A stretch of DNA of 64,000 nucleotides from Palsa-851 sp035534435 (GCA_035534435.1 DATLRX010000035.1:1-64000); one strand, 5' to 3'; counted from the first letter of the stretch, positions 50,411 through 59,794 are shown. Made by a program: numbers and translations. The notes: generated by a model from the letters alone, not told the origin.

Positions 50411-51184
50411 GTGGGTCAGGTTCTCCATGACGTCATCCGCGTCGACCGTGAGGGCGCCGTCGTCACCCTCACCATCGACCATCCGCCGGCGAACGCTGTC
50501 AACGGTGACGTCGTCAACGGCCTTGCCGAGGGGCTCGCGAATGCCGAGGCTGACGACACGTGCCGCGCGCTGGTCATCACGGGGAACGGTCCGAAGTTCT
50601 TTTCGGCCGGCGCAGACATCAAGGAGTTCGGCGGAGGCGCCGAAGCCGTCGGGAAAGCGACACACCTCACGCTCGCGATCGAGGCGTCGCGTCTCCCGGT
50701 CATCGCCGCCGTCAACGGCATCGCGTTCGGTGGCGGCTGCGAGCTGACGCTCGCGTGTGACATCCGCCTGGCGTCTCGGTCCGCGCGGTTCGGTCAGCCC
50801 GAGATCAAGATCGGCATCATCCCCGGGTGGGGAGGCACCCAGCGCCTGCCGCGGCTCATCGGCGCCGCTCGCGCGACCGAGCTGCTCCTCACGGGCGATC
50901 CGATCGATGCCGACCGCGCGCTGGCACTGGGTCTGGTGGCCGAGGTCGTCGAGCCTGACGACCTTCCCGCGGCGGCGCAGCGCTGGGCGGCGCTGCTTGC
51001 GTCGAGGGCGCCTCTGGCGCTCGCCGCCACAAAGCGAGCGATGCACGCGGGATCGACGCTCCCCATTGAGGATGCGCTCGAGACGGAGCGGCGCGAGTTC
51101 GTCACCCTCTTCGGCAGCGAAGATGCCGCCGAGGGCATCACCGCCTTTCTGCAGAAACGCACGCCGGAGTGGAAGGGGCGCTGA
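50411..51184 (+). CDS. Enoyl-CoA hydratase/isomerase family protein
   Basis: A 257-residue crotonase-fold enzyme that hydrates 2-enoyl-CoA in beta-oxidation. It has FFSAGADIKEFGGGAEA, AVNGIAFGGGCELTLACDIR (oxyanion hole) and QPEIKIGIIPGWGGTQRLPR, with the second catalytic Glu. I chose GTG 50411, with GGGAGG 8 nt upstream, which gives the usual family length. An ATG at 50369 would add 14 residues. Its stop shares bases with the start of the EtfD-like gene (TGATG), so the two are coupled. Confidence 0.9.
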   Translation: MGQVLHDVIRVDREGAVVTLTIDHPPANAVNGDVVNGLAEGLANAEADDTCRALVITGNGPKFFSAGADIKEFGGGAEAVGKATHLTLAIEASRLPVIAAVNGIAFGGGCELTLACDIRLASRSARFGQPEIKIGIIPGWGGTQRLPRLIGAARATELLLTGDPIDADRALALGLVAEVVEPDDLPAAAQRWAALLASRAPLALAATKRAMHAGSTLPIEDALETERREFVTLFGSEDAAEGITAFLQKRTPEWKGR

Positions 51185-53376
51185 TGTCCGCGGCGGTGAC
51201 CGCGGTCCTCAGCCCCATCGCGCTGGTGCTCCTTGCGGGAGCATCGCTCGTCGCGAGCGGGCTGCGCTGGCGAAAGCTGCTCGGCGCGATGCGGCGCACG
51301 ACGCGCCCGGAGCGCCGGCTCGATCACCCCGCGGCACGAGTCCGTGCGTTCTTCGTGTACGTCGTTGCTCAGGGGCGCCTGCTGCGCTGGCCGTTTGCCG
51401 GAGTGCTGCATGCGTTCATCTTCTGGGGATTCGTGGTGCTCCTCACAGCGATCGCGCAGGGGATCGTCGAAGCGCTCTGGCAGGGATTCCAGTTCAACCT
51501 CCTGCCGGGGAGCGGCGCCATCGCGTTCCTGCAGGACCTCTTCTTCTTCGTCGTCATCTGCGGCATCGTGATGGCGCTGTTCAACCGCCTCCTCATCAAC
51601 CCCACACGATTCCGCGGCAGCCATCGCGGTGACGCGATTCTCATCCTCGCGTGGATCGGAGTCCTGCTCGTCTGCATGGAGCTGAACTACGCGACGCGGA
51701 TTGCTGCAGGCGCACCCGAGGCGCTCGGGCAGTGGAGACCGATCGCGTCTGCATTGTCGAGCGTCTTCCGGCCGCTCGGATCAGGCAGCGAGGCGCTCAT
51801 CGTGCTGCACGGCATCTTCTTCTGGGCACATCTCACGCTCGTGTTCGCGTTCCTCGTCTACCTCGGCTACAGCAAGCACCTGCACATCATCACCGCGGTT
51901 CCCAACGTCTTCTTCAAGAACGAGCAGCCGAAGGGCGCGCTGCGCACGCTCGATATCGAGGCCGTGATGAACGCGGAGAGCGAGGCCGATCAGCATTTCG
52001 GCGCCGGTTCGCTCGACCAGTTCTCGTGGAAGGACATGCTCGACCTGTACACGTGCACCGAGTGCGGTCGGTGTCAGACACATTGCCCTGCGTACAACAC
52101 CGGCAAGCCGCTGTCGCCGAAGACCCTGATCACCGATCTGCGCGACCTCGCGTACGAGAACCTCGCGGGGGGATACGCGGCCACGAAGCACGACGCCCAC
52201 GCTGCGAGTGAGGCAGGACTCGACACGGCTGACAGCGCCGTGATGTGGACGAGTGGCGACCATCACACCGGCGCCGCGCACGATCTGCCGGGACACTTCC
52301 AGCCGTCGTGGCTCTCACCCGAGGATGTGGCGGCGGCCGTGCCGGCGTCCGGTCCGAGGCCGCTCATCGGTGGCACCATCCTCGAGGAGACGCTGTGGTC
52401 GTGCACGACGTGCGGCGCCTGCATGGACCAGTGCCCCGTCCTCATCGAGCACGTTCCGAAGATCATGGACATGCGACGTCACCTGGTGCTCGACGAGTCG
52501 CGCATGCCGAAGCAGGCGGAGTCGGCGCTGCGCAACATCGAGAACGTGGCCAACCCATACGGTCTCTCACATCAATCGCGCGCGGACTGGGCGAAGGATC
52601 TGGACATCGCGTTTGTCGCCGACAAGCCCGACGCCGAGTACCTGTACTGGGTGGGGTGCGCGGCGTCGTTCGACGAGCGCGCCCGCACGATCGCGGCCGC
52701 CCTGTCGAAGATCCTCAAAGCCGCGGGCGTTGATTTCGCGATCCTCGGTACCGAGGAGAAGTGCACCGGCGACCCCGCGCGGCGGATCGGCAACGAGTAC
52801 CTCTTTCAGGAGCGCGCCAAGGAGAACATCGAGGTGCTGAGGAAGTACAGCGTGCGCAAGATCATCGCGTCGTGCCCGCACTGCTTCAACACGTTCGCCA
52901 ACGAGTACAAGGACTTCGGCGGTGACTACGAAGTCATCCACCACACGCAGTTGATCGACCGCCTGCTGAAGGAAGGTCGCATCACTCTCGAGCAGCAGTC
53001 GGCGGCCGAGGAGACGATCACGTATCACGACTCCTGCTACCTCGGACGCTGGAATGACATCTTCGCCCCGCCCCGCGACATCCTCGAGCGCATTCCCGGA
53101 CTCAAGGTCGTCGAGATGGCACGCAGCAAGAGTGAGGGCATGTGCTGCGGCGCGGGTGGCGGCAGGATGTGGATGGAGGAGGGAAAGCCGCGTGTGAACC
53201 ACCGCCGGGTCGATCAGGCGGTGGACACGCGGGCGAGCAAGGTCGCCACCGCGTGTCCGTTCTGCCTCGCCATGTTCGACGAGGGGATATCCGCAAAGCA
53301 GATCGGCGGCTCGCTGGCGGTCGACGACGTCGCGGTCTACGTGGCACGCGCGCTCAAGGAACCCGCCGCCGAGTAG
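51184..53376 (+). CDS. EtfD-like membrane iron-sulfur oxidoreductase (heterodisulfide-reductase type)
   Basis: A 730-residue protein. The N-terminal ~270 residues hold five to six membrane helices of the NarI-like heme b type. Two 4Fe-4S motifs follow (CTECGRCQTHCPAYNTGKP and CTTCGACMDQCPVLIEH). Two CCG domains complete it (CTGDPARRIGNEYLFQ with CPHCFNTFANEY, and CCGAGGGRMW). This is the layout of actinobacterial EtfD, which passes electrons from the electron-transfer flavoprotein to menaquinone during beta-oxidation. Its neighbours, enoyl-CoA hydratase and hydroxyacyl-CoA dehydrogenase, fit that role. The etfAB genes are not in the window. Confidence 0.85.
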   Translation: MSAAVTAVLSPIALVLLAGASLVASGLRWRKLLGAMRRTTRPERRLDHPAARVRAFFVYVVAQGRLLRWPFAGVLHAFIFWGFVVLLTAIAQGIVEALWQGFQFNLLPGSGAIAFLQDLFFFVVICGIVMALFNRLLINPTRFRGSHRGDAILILAWIGVLLVCMELNYATRIAAGAPEALGQWRPIASALSSVFRPLGSGSEALIVLHGIFFWAHLTLVFAFLVYLGYSKHLHIITAVPNVFFKNEQPKGALRTLDIEAVMNAESEADQHFGAGSLDQFSWKDMLDLYTCTECGRCQTHCPAYNTGKPLSPKTLITDLRDLAYENLAGGYAATKHDAHAASEAGLDTADSAVMWTSGDHHTGAAHDLPGHFQPSWLSPEDVAAAVPASGPRPLIGGTILEETLWSCTTCGACMDQCPVLIEHVPKIMDMRRHLVLDESRMPKQAESALRNIENVANPYGLSHQSRADWAKDLDIAFVADKPDAEYLYWVGCAASFDERARTIAAALSKILKAAGVDFAILGTEEKCTGDPARRIGNEYLFQERAKENIEVLRKYSVRKIIASCPHCFNTFANEYKDFGGDYEVIHHTQLIDRLLKEGRITLEQQSAAEETITYHDSCYLGRWNDIFAPPRDILERIPGLKVVEMARSKSEGMCCGAGGGRMWMEEGKPRVNHRRVDQAVDTRASKVATACPFCLAMFDEGISAKQIGGSLAVDDVAVYVARALKEPAAE

Positions 53377-53476
53377 CCGCGAGCGCCGTCGGGTGGCGCG
53401 GGTTCACGCCCGAGCGGCACACTTGGGTCACCAGAGGTTCCAGGGTTCACAGCGCACCCCTCGAGAGGAGACAGAC

Positions 53477-53917
53477 ATGGCAGACACCGAAGCTCCCGCG
53501 GTCGACGCGTACAGCCCGGAATGGGCGGCGGCCTTCAAGGACGAGATCAACAATTCCTCGAAGTACCGGCAGGCGGCCGCAGGCTGGGAGGGAACGGTCG
53601 GCCTGGTCATCCTCGCCGAGCCGGACAAGAATTTCCCGGAGGACAAGGGCGTGTTCCTCGACCTCTGGCACGGTGAGGCACGCGATGTTCGTGTCGGCAC
53701 CCGCGAGGACGCGCAGCAGGCGAAGTTCGTGCTCACCGGTGCGTACTCGCGCTGGAAGCAGGTGGCGCAGAAGGAGCTCGACGCGACCAAGGGGATCATG
53801 CTCGGCCGGCTCAAGCTGAAGGGCGACTTTCCGACCATCGTCCGCTACACCAAGGCGTCACAGGAGCTCACCGAGTGCACGACGCGGGTTCCCGTCCGCT
53901 GGCCCGACGAGGCGTGA
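53477..53917 (+). CDS. SCP2 sterol-transfer family protein
   Basis: A 146-residue soluble protein with the SCP2-like lipid-binding fold: AYSPEWAAAFKDEINNSSKY, GWEGTVGLVILAEPDKNF and AYSRWKQVAQKELDATKGIM followed by LGRLKLKGDF. These proteins bind acyl-CoA or other lipids in a hydrophobic tunnel. The ATG has GAGGAGA just upstream. It lies between beta-oxidation genes and its stop overlaps the hydroxyacyl-CoA dehydrogenase start (GTGA). A role in presenting acyl substrates is inferred. Confidence 0.85.
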   Translation: MADTEAPAVDAYSPEWAAAFKDEINNSSKYRQAAAGWEGTVGLVILAEPDKNFPEDKGVFLDLWHGEARDVRVGTREDAQQAKFVLTGAYSRWKQVAQKELDATKGIMLGRLKLKGDFPTIVRYTKASQELTECTTRVPVRWPDEA

Positions 53918-54831
53918 GCCCTGGCGCAACAGACGCCGGAGCCGGCGGGCGTCTGCTCGTCGTCGGCGCCGGCACCATGGGTGCGCAGATCGCCCAGCAG
54001 GCTGCACTGAACGGCATCGACGTCGCCCTCGTCGACGTCGGCGCCGACGTGCTGCAGCGCGCGATGGCGACGAACCGGCAGTGGCTCGACCGTCGTGTCG
54101 AGAAGGGAAAGCTCGACCGCGAGACCGCGGATGCGGCCGCCGGCAGGGTCACCCCGACGACCGACCTCGCCACGGCGGCTGCGGGCGCGGCATGGGCGAT
54201 CGAGGCGGTGGTGGAGATCCCGTCGGTCAAGCGCGAGATCTTCACAGCACTCGACGCGCACCTCCCCGCGAACGCGGGCATCGCGACCAACTCGAGCAAC
54301 ATCGTGGTGTCGCGCCTCGCCGACGCGACGGCACGCCCCGAGCTCTGCTGCAACATGCACTTCTTCCACCCGGTGCTGGTGATGGACCTGTGCGAGGTCG
54401 TGCGCGGTCCCCAGACCTCCGACGAAACCACAGCACGTGCTGTCGCGTGGTCGCGACGCATGGGGCGCACGCCCATCGTCGTCGAGAAGGAGATCGACGG
54501 GTTCATCGTCAATCGCATCCTCGGGTCGGCCTCGCGCGAGGCGTTCTCGCTCCTGCAGGCCGGCGTCGCATCCGCCGAGGACATCGACATCGCCGTGCGC
54601 AAGGGGCTCAACTGGCCGATGGGACCCTTCCAGCTGTCCGACTTCTCGGGGCTCGACACCGTGCTGACGATCCGGCGCGATCGAATGGAGCGTGACCATG
54701 CGCCGGGTGACGTGGCGACCGTCGCGATCCTCGAGCGGATGGTCGCGGCCGGTCGTCTCGGCCGCAAGAGCGGCCGCGGCTTCTACGACTACGCGGTCGA
54801 CCCGCCTGCGCCCCTCCCGCTGCCGGACTGA
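53914..54831 (+). CDS. 3-Hydroxyacyl-CoA dehydrogenase
   Basis: A 305-residue NAD-dependent enzyme of beta-oxidation, or of butanoyl-CoA metabolism. The NAD motif is RLLVVGAGTMGAQIAQQAAL. TNSSNIVVSRLA and the catalytic-His segment CNMHFFHPVLVMDL follow. The C-terminal domain has EKEIDGFIVNRILGSASREA and FQLSDFSGLDTVL. The GTG start overlaps the SCP2 gene. Its 3' end overlaps the convergent membrane-protein gene by 43 bp, which is long for this window. Confidence 0.92.
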   Translation: MSPGATDAGAGGRLLVVGAGTMGAQIAQQAALNGIDVALVDVGADVLQRAMATNRQWLDRRVEKGKLDRETADAAAGRVTPTTDLATAAAGAAWAIEAVVEIPSVKREIFTALDAHLPANAGIATNSSNIVVSRLADATARPELCCNMHFFHPVLVMDLCEVVRGPQTSDETTARAVAWSRRMGRTPIVVEKEIDGFIVNRILGSASREAFSLLQAGVASAEDIDIAVRKGLNWPMGPFQLSDFSGLDTVLTIRRDRMERDHAPGDVATVAILERMVAAGRLGRKSGRGFYDYAVDPPAPLPLPD

Positions 54832-56084
54832 GCCAGGGCGATCCGGGCCGGCGCGCCGGTCAATGACCGAGAGCCGCTGATCACCAGCGCTGCCGCCCCG
54901 ACCGCCAGCAGTACGAGCGGCACCAGCCGTCCGGGTGGCGCGGGTGCCGAGTTACCGGTGTCCAGGAACGCGACGAGCCCGAGGATCGCCCAGGCGCCGA
55001 TGACGCGGATGCCGGCCGTGCCCGGCCACTCGTTCACATCGACCGCCGCCGCGCGGGCGGCACACCAGACGAACACGGGGGCGAGGATCACGAGGTCGTG
55101 GGCGAGCAGGTGGGGCGATGCGGCGAGCGACAGTGCCGCGGCGCCTGCCAGCGAGACCTCGAGCCGCGCCGGCGCTCCGCGCGAGGCGGCCCCGAGGACC
55201 GCACAGCCCACCAGGGCGAGCACGGCACCGCTGACGCCGATCACCGCCGGGACCGTCCCGGTGCCGAACCACGATGCAATCAGCCCGGGAACACCAAGCG
55301 TGCTCGACGCAGGGGTGTTGCCGTAGGCGAAGCCGAGCGCGGAGACGAAGTCGCCGATCCCGGAAGGGCCGACCAGCGCCAGCGACACAGCGGCAACGAC
55401 CGCGCACCCGGTGGCCGCGCCGGCGAGCGCGCGCCAGTCGCGGCGTGCGACGAGCCAGATCCCGAGCCCGATCGCGAGGTGCGGTTTGGTTGCGGCAAAC
55501 GCGAGTCCGAGCCAGAAGCCCGCGACTGCCTTGCGCTCGCTTCGCCACGACGCGTAGGCAGCCGCGAGCCCGAGTGCCGCGAAGCCGTCGATCTGACCAA
55601 GCAGGAGAAACGCGAACGTGCCACCGCCCGCAAGCGCCATGAGCGCCACGGCAACGTGGCGACCGCGCGCACGCAGCGCGGGCCACGGACCTGCCCTGAT
55701 CGCGATCCAGACGGCGAGCGCGAGGAGGAGCAGCTGCAGCACCGACCAGGCCCGGAACGCCGTGCCCAGGTCGAGCGCGGTGAACGGGAGCGCCAGGAGC
55801 GCGGTGGTCGGCGGGGTGATGAATGGCAGGTTGACGACCGTTCCTGGCGGGAGGAGCTGGAGGTGGCGAGCGTGCTCACCCTGCTGGTCGTACAGCCGGC
55901 TCCCGTCACCGCTGCGCACGAGCAGCGCCGCGACGTACGACGCTGAAAAGTCGGTGCCGCGCTCGCGGCTCGGTGTCACCTGCGCCCAGCTGATCGCGTC
56001 GTACGCGAGGAGGACTGCGGCGATTCCGGTCGCGATCGCGACCGCTCGTCGGGTTCTCACGGCGCGTTCGACGCTACCAGCCAT
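54789..56084 (-). CDS. GT87-like polyprenol-phosphate mannosyltransferase family membrane protein
   Basis: A 431-residue protein with ten or more hydrophobic helices. The first extracytoplasmic loop contains TPSRERGTDFSASYVAALLV, with an acidic residue after helix 1, and VNLPFITPPTTALLALPFTA. Later FAATKPHLAIGLGIWL resembles the DUF2029/GT87 family that uses polyprenol-phosphate mannose in actinobacterial envelope synthesis. With PIM genes elsewhere in the window this is plausible, but the family is inferred from topology and short motifs. Confidence 0.75.
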   Translation of the reverse strand: MAGSVERAVRTRRAVAIATGIAAVLLAYDAISWAQVTPSRERGTDFSASYVAALLVRSGDGSRLYDQQGEHARHLQLLPPGTVVNLPFITPPTTALLALPFTALDLGTAFRAWSVLQLLLLALAVWIAIRAGPWPALRARGRHVAVALMALAGGGTFAFLLLGQIDGFAALGLAAAYASWRSERKAVAGFWLGLAFAATKPHLAIGLGIWLVARRDWRALAGAATGCAVVAAVSLALVGPSGIGDFVSALGFAYGNTPASSTLGVPGLIASWFGTGTVPAVIGVSGAVLALVGCAVLGAASRGAPARLEVSLAGAAALSLAASPHLLAHDLVILAPVFVWCAARAAAVDVNEWPGTAGIRVIGAWAILGLVAFLDTGNSAPAPPGRLVPLVLLAVGAAALVISGSRSLTGAPARIALAQSGSGRGAGGSTA

Positions 56085-56121
56085 TTCGCGAATGCGAACG
56101 CCGCGTTGCCGTATTGCTTCC

Positions 56122-56127
56122 TATACT
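56122..56127 (+). promoter_or_regulatory. -10 element of leaderless mce operon
   Basis: TATACT lies 9 nt before the ATG of the methylmalonyl-CoA epimerase gene, with no ribosome-binding site. It would drive the epimerase-mutase pair. Confidence 0.55.
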
Positions 56128-56136
56128 CGGCCGACG

Positions 56137-56571
56137 ATGGCGAGCGCATTCACCAGGATCGACCACGTCGGGATTGCGGTCGCGGATCTCGAGCGCGCTG
56201 TCGCAACGTACGAGCGTTTGACCGGCTCCCGGCCGGCGCATCGTCAGTCGGTCGCCTCCGACGGCATCGAAGCGGTCATGTTCGAGGTGGGCGAGTCACG
56301 CATCGAACTCCTCGGCAGCACAGGCCCGGATTCGAAGATCGCCGGCTTCCTCGCGAAGCGGGGCGGCGGTCTCCACCACGTCGCCTACGGGGTCGATGAC
56401 GTTCAGGCGAGCCTCGACCACCTCGCGGAGCTCGGACTGCAGCTGCTCGACACGTGCCCCCGACGGGGGGCGGCGGGCAGGCTCGTGGCATTCCTCCATC
56501 CGTCGGCGGCTGGCGGTGTGCTCACGGAGCTCTGTCAGACCGACGAGGAGCACGTCGGGTCGAACCCGTGA
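56137..56571 (+). CDS. mce: Methylmalonyl-CoA epimerase
   Basis: A 144-residue VOC-fold enzyme that interconverts the (S) and (R) forms of methylmalonyl-CoA on the propionate route. Metal ligands are visible in FTRIDHVGIAV, GGGLHHVAYGV and GGVLTELCQ, and SKIAGFLAKRGGG is typical of the family. Its stop overlaps the mutase start (GTGA), which fixes the assignment. A TATACT box lies just upstream. Confidence 0.93.
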   Translation: MASAFTRIDHVGIAVADLERAVATYERLTGSRPAHRQSVASDGIEAVMFEVGESRIELLGSTGPDSKIAGFLAKRGGGLHHVAYGVDDVQASLDHLAELGLQLLDTCPRRGAAGRLVAFLHPSAAGGVLTELCQTDEEHVGSNP

Positions 56572-58139
56572 GTGAGGAGCCCGGGGCACAGACGGAGTCC
56601 GGCCTGCCGCTGGAACCCTTTTACGTGGACGAGTCGAACGGCTGGCCGGACCCGGGCGAGTTCCCGTTCACACGGGGGATTCGCGCCGACGGGTACCGAT
56701 CGAGGCTCTGGACGATGCGCCAGTACGCCGGCTTCGGGAGCGCCGAGCAGACCAACGAGCGATTCCACTACCTGCTGCGCGCCGGGCAGAGCGGCCTCTC
56801 GGTCGCCTTCGACCTCCCGACACAGATGGGCTACGACAGCGACGACCCCCTCGCGCACGGTGAGGTGGGCAAGGTCGGCGTCGCGATCGACTCGCTCGAT
56901 GACATGGAGCTGTTGATGCGCGGCATCCCGCAGGACGAGGTCACGACGTCGATGACCATCAACGCGCCCGCGTCCGTGCTGCTGCTGCTGTACGAGCTCG
57001 CCGCGGAGCGCAAGGGCATCAGCGCCGGCACGCTCGGAGGGACGATCCAGAACGACATCCTCAAGGAGTACGCCGCCCGCGGGACGTACATCTATCCGCC
57101 GAGACCGTCGATGCGTCTCGTCACCGACACCTTCGCCTATTGCGCGCAACGGCTCCCTCGGTGGAACACGATCAGCATCAGCGGCTACCACATCCGTGAG
57201 GCGGGATCGACGGCGCCGCAGGAGATCGCCTTCACGCTCAGCAACGGGATCGCATACGTTCAGGCCGCGATCGACGCCGGACTCCGGGTGGACGATTTCG
57301 CCCCGCGCCTGAGCTTCTTCTTCAATGTGAGCAACGACTTCTTCGAGGAGGTCGCAAAGTTTCGCGCTGCACGCGCGCTCTGGGCCGGCGTCATGCGGGA
57401 GCGCTTCGGCGCGCGCGAGGATCGCAGCCTGCAGCTGCGGTTTCACGCGCAGACGAGCGGGGCGACTCTGACCGCGCAGCAACCGCTGAACAACGTCGTG
57501 CGCGTGGCCATCCAGGCTCTTGCCGCGATCTGCGGCGGCACACAGTCGCTGCACACGAACAGCTACGACGAAGCGCTGGCACTACCATCCGAACAGGCGG
57601 CGGAGATCGCGCTGCGCACGCAGCAGGTGCTGGGCTTCGAGTCGGGCGCCGCCAACGTCACAGACCCGCTCGGTGGTTCCCATCTCGTCGAGTCGCTCAC
57701 GCACACGCTCATGGATGAGTCGCGCTCACTCATGCGACGCGTGGACGATCTCGGCGGCGCGGTCGCGGCGATCGAAGCGGGCTTCTACCAGCAGCAGATC
57801 CAGGAGTCCGCCTACCGGCATCAGCGTCTTGTCGAAGCGGGTGACCGCGTGATCGTCGGCGTCAACATGTTCACCGAGACCTCGCAAAGGGAGGTCGAGA
57901 TCCTGCGTGTCGGCGCCGAGCTCGAAGCAGCGCAGATTGCACGCCTGGAGCGTGTGCGCGCTCACCGGGAGGGCGGAGCCGTCAGTCGCGCGCTCGACGC
58001 GCTCCGGCGCGGCGCGGAAGGCACCGACAATCTCCTGCCACTGATGCGCGACGCGCTCGGGGTCCAGGCCACGGTCGGTGAGGTGTGTGGCGCGCTGCGC
58101 GAGGTTTTCGGCGTGTACCACCCCCAGGTCTCTGTGTGA
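56568..58139 (+). CDS. mutA: Methylmalonyl-CoA mutase, large (catalytic) subunit
   Basis: A 523-residue TIM-barrel catalytic subunit. Conserved segments are FPFTRGIRADGYRSRLWTMR, QYAGFGSAEQTNERFHYLL, FDLPTQMGYDSDDPLAHGEV, GTIQNDILKEYAARGTYIYP and NSISISGYHIREAG-like NTISISGYHIREAGSTAPQE. The B12-binding domain (D-x-H-x2-G) is absent, so a separate small subunit is needed; none is in the window. The enzyme converts (R)-methylmalonyl-CoA to succinyl-CoA. GTG 56568 overlaps the epimerase stop. Confidence 0.94.
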   Translation: MSEEPGAQTESGLPLEPFYVDESNGWPDPGEFPFTRGIRADGYRSRLWTMRQYAGFGSAEQTNERFHYLLRAGQSGLSVAFDLPTQMGYDSDDPLAHGEVGKVGVAIDSLDDMELLMRGIPQDEVTTSMTINAPASVLLLLYELAAERKGISAGTLGGTIQNDILKEYAARGTYIYPPRPSMRLVTDTFAYCAQRLPRWNTISISGYHIREAGSTAPQEIAFTLSNGIAYVQAAIDAGLRVDDFAPRLSFFFNVSNDFFEEVAKFRAARALWAGVMRERFGAREDRSLQLRFHAQTSGATLTAQQPLNNVVRVAIQALAAICGGTQSLHTNSYDEALALPSEQAAEIALRTQQVLGFESGAANVTDPLGGSHLVESLTHTLMDESRSLMRRVDDLGGAVAAIEAGFYQQQIQESAYRHQRLVEAGDRVIVGVNMFTETSQREVEILRVGAELEAAQIARLERVRAHREGGAVSRALDALRRGAEGTDNLLPLMRDALGVQATVGEVCGALREVFGVYHPQVSV

Positions 58140-58166
58140 GCGCACATGCGCCCGCGATCCCCCTGG

Positions 58167-58172
58167 TAGCCT
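58167..58172 (+). promoter_or_regulatory. -10 element of leaderless pccB
   Basis: TAGCCT lies 6 nt before GTG 58179, and 3 nt before an alternative GTG at 58176. No ribosome-binding site is seen. Confidence 0.45.
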
Positions 58173-58178
58173 GACGTG

Positions 58179-59786
58179 GTGACCAGGCAGATCCGCGGCG
58201 CCGTGCCTCCCGAGGGCGAGTCGCCGAGCGGTTCGCGGGGTGGAACCAGCCGGAAGATCAACATGCTGCGCAAGCGGCGCTACGACGCGGTCCACCGCGC
58301 CGGTGCCGCCGAGCGGTCGCAGCATGCGAAAGGCAAGCTCACGGCCCGCGAGCGGATCGACAAGCTGCTCGACCCCGGGTCCTTCACCGAGGTGGACCTG
58401 TTCGCGCTCCACCGCACGACCGCCTTCAGCATGGCGGAGCGCCGCATCCCGGGCGATGGTGTCGTCACGGGATGGGGAACCATCGAAGGCCGCCAGGTGT
58501 TCATCTTCAGCCACGACGCCTCGGTGTTCGGTGGCTCCCTCGGCGAGGTCTTCGCGGAGAAGGTCACCAAGATCATGGATCTCGCGCAGCGAACGGGATG
58601 TCCCTGCATCGGCATCAACGATTCGGGCGGCGCGCGCATCCAGGAGGGAGTCGTCTCGCTCGCCGGATACGCGGAGATCTTCTATCGCAACGTTGAATCA
58701 AGCGGCGTGATCCCGCAGCTCTCGCTGATCGTCGGGCCGTGCACCGGCGGCGCCGTGTACTCACCTGCGATGACGGACTTCATCTTCATGGTCCGAAAGG
58801 TCGGCTACATGTTCATCACCGGACCCGACGTCATCAAGGTGACGACGGGTGAAGAGGTCACGTTCGAGGAGCTCGGCGGCTCCGACGTCCACAACCAGCG
58901 CAGTGGCGTTGCGCATTTCATCGCCGACACCGAGGACGAGGCATTCGTCCAGATGCGCGAGCTCCTCTCATATCTGCCGGCCAACAACAACGAGCAGCCA
59001 CCGTACCGTCCGACTCTCGACGACCCGCTGCGCGAGGATCCCGAGCTGCAGACGATCATCCCCAACAATCCCAATCAACCCTATGACATGCGCGGAGTCG
59101 TCACGCGCATCGTCGACGACGGGAAGTTCGTCGAGGTGATGCAGTATCACGCGGAGAACATCATCTGTGGCTTCGCTCGCCTGGACGGACACCCGGTCGG
59201 TGTCGTCGGCAACCAGCCCAGAGTGCTGGCCGGCGCGCTCGACATCTCCGCTTCGATCAAGGCCGCGCGGTTCGTGCGCTTCTGCGACGCGTTCAACGTG
59301 CCACTCATCACGTTCGTCGACGTGCCGGGGTTTCTCCCCGGCACCGACCAGGAGTACGGCGGCATCATCCGGCACGGCGCCAAGTTGCTGTACGCGTACT
59401 GCGAGGCCACGGTGCCGAAGCTCACGGTGATCACACGCAAGGCGTATGGCGGTGCATACGACGTGATGTGCTCGAAGCACATCCGCGCCGACTACAACGT
59501 TGCGTGGCCGACCGCTGAGATCGCGGTCATGGGGCCGCAGGGAGCTGTCAGCGTCATCTTCAAGCGCGAGATCGCGCAGGCCGACGACGCTGCCTTACGT
59601 TCGCAGGAGCTGATCGAGGACTATCGCGAGCAGTTCGCGAACCCGTACTACGCCGCCGAGCGCGGGTATGTCGATGATGTCATCGAGCCCCGTCAGACGC
59701 GTGCGGCGCTCATCAGCGCGTTGCGCATGGCACGTACCAAGGCAGTCCCGACACCGCGTCGCAAGCATGGCAACATCCCGCTGTAA
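58179..59786 (+). CDS. pccB: Propionyl-CoA carboxylase beta chain (acyl-CoA carboxyltransferase)
   Basis: A 535-residue carboxyltransferase. KGKLTARERIDKLLDPGSFT, GINDSGGARIQEGVVSLAGY, TGPDVIKVTTGEEVTFEELG, FVDVPGFLPGTDQEYGGIIR and RKAYGGAYDVMCSKHIRADY are hallmarks of the propionyl-CoA type. It adds carboxyl to propionyl-CoA to make methylmalonyl-CoA, the substrate of the neighbouring epimerase and mutase, so the three form a propionate module. The biotin carboxylase partner is not here. GTG 58176 would add one residue. Confidence 0.93.
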   Translation: MTRQIRGAVPPEGESPSGSRGGTSRKINMLRKRRYDAVHRAGAAERSQHAKGKLTARERIDKLLDPGSFTEVDLFALHRTTAFSMAERRIPGDGVVTGWGTIEGRQVFIFSHDASVFGGSLGEVFAEKVTKIMDLAQRTGCPCIGINDSGGARIQEGVVSLAGYAEIFYRNVESSGVIPQLSLIVGPCTGGAVYSPAMTDFIFMVRKVGYMFITGPDVIKVTTGEEVTFEELGGSDVHNQRSGVAHFIADTEDEAFVQMRELLSYLPANNNEQPPYRPTLDDPLREDPELQTIIPNNPNQPYDMRGVVTRIVDDGKFVEVMQYHAENIICGFARLDGHPVGVVGNQPRVLAGALDISASIKAARFVRFCDAFNVPLITFVDVPGFLPGTDQEYGGIIRHGAKLLYAYCEATVPKLTVITRKAYGGAYDVMCSKHIRADYNVAWPTAEIAVMGPQGAVSVIFKREIAQADDAALRSQELIEDYREQFANPYYAAERGYVDDVIEPRQTRAALISALRMARTKAVPTPRRKHGNIPL

Positions 59787-59794
59787 CGTCCGCG

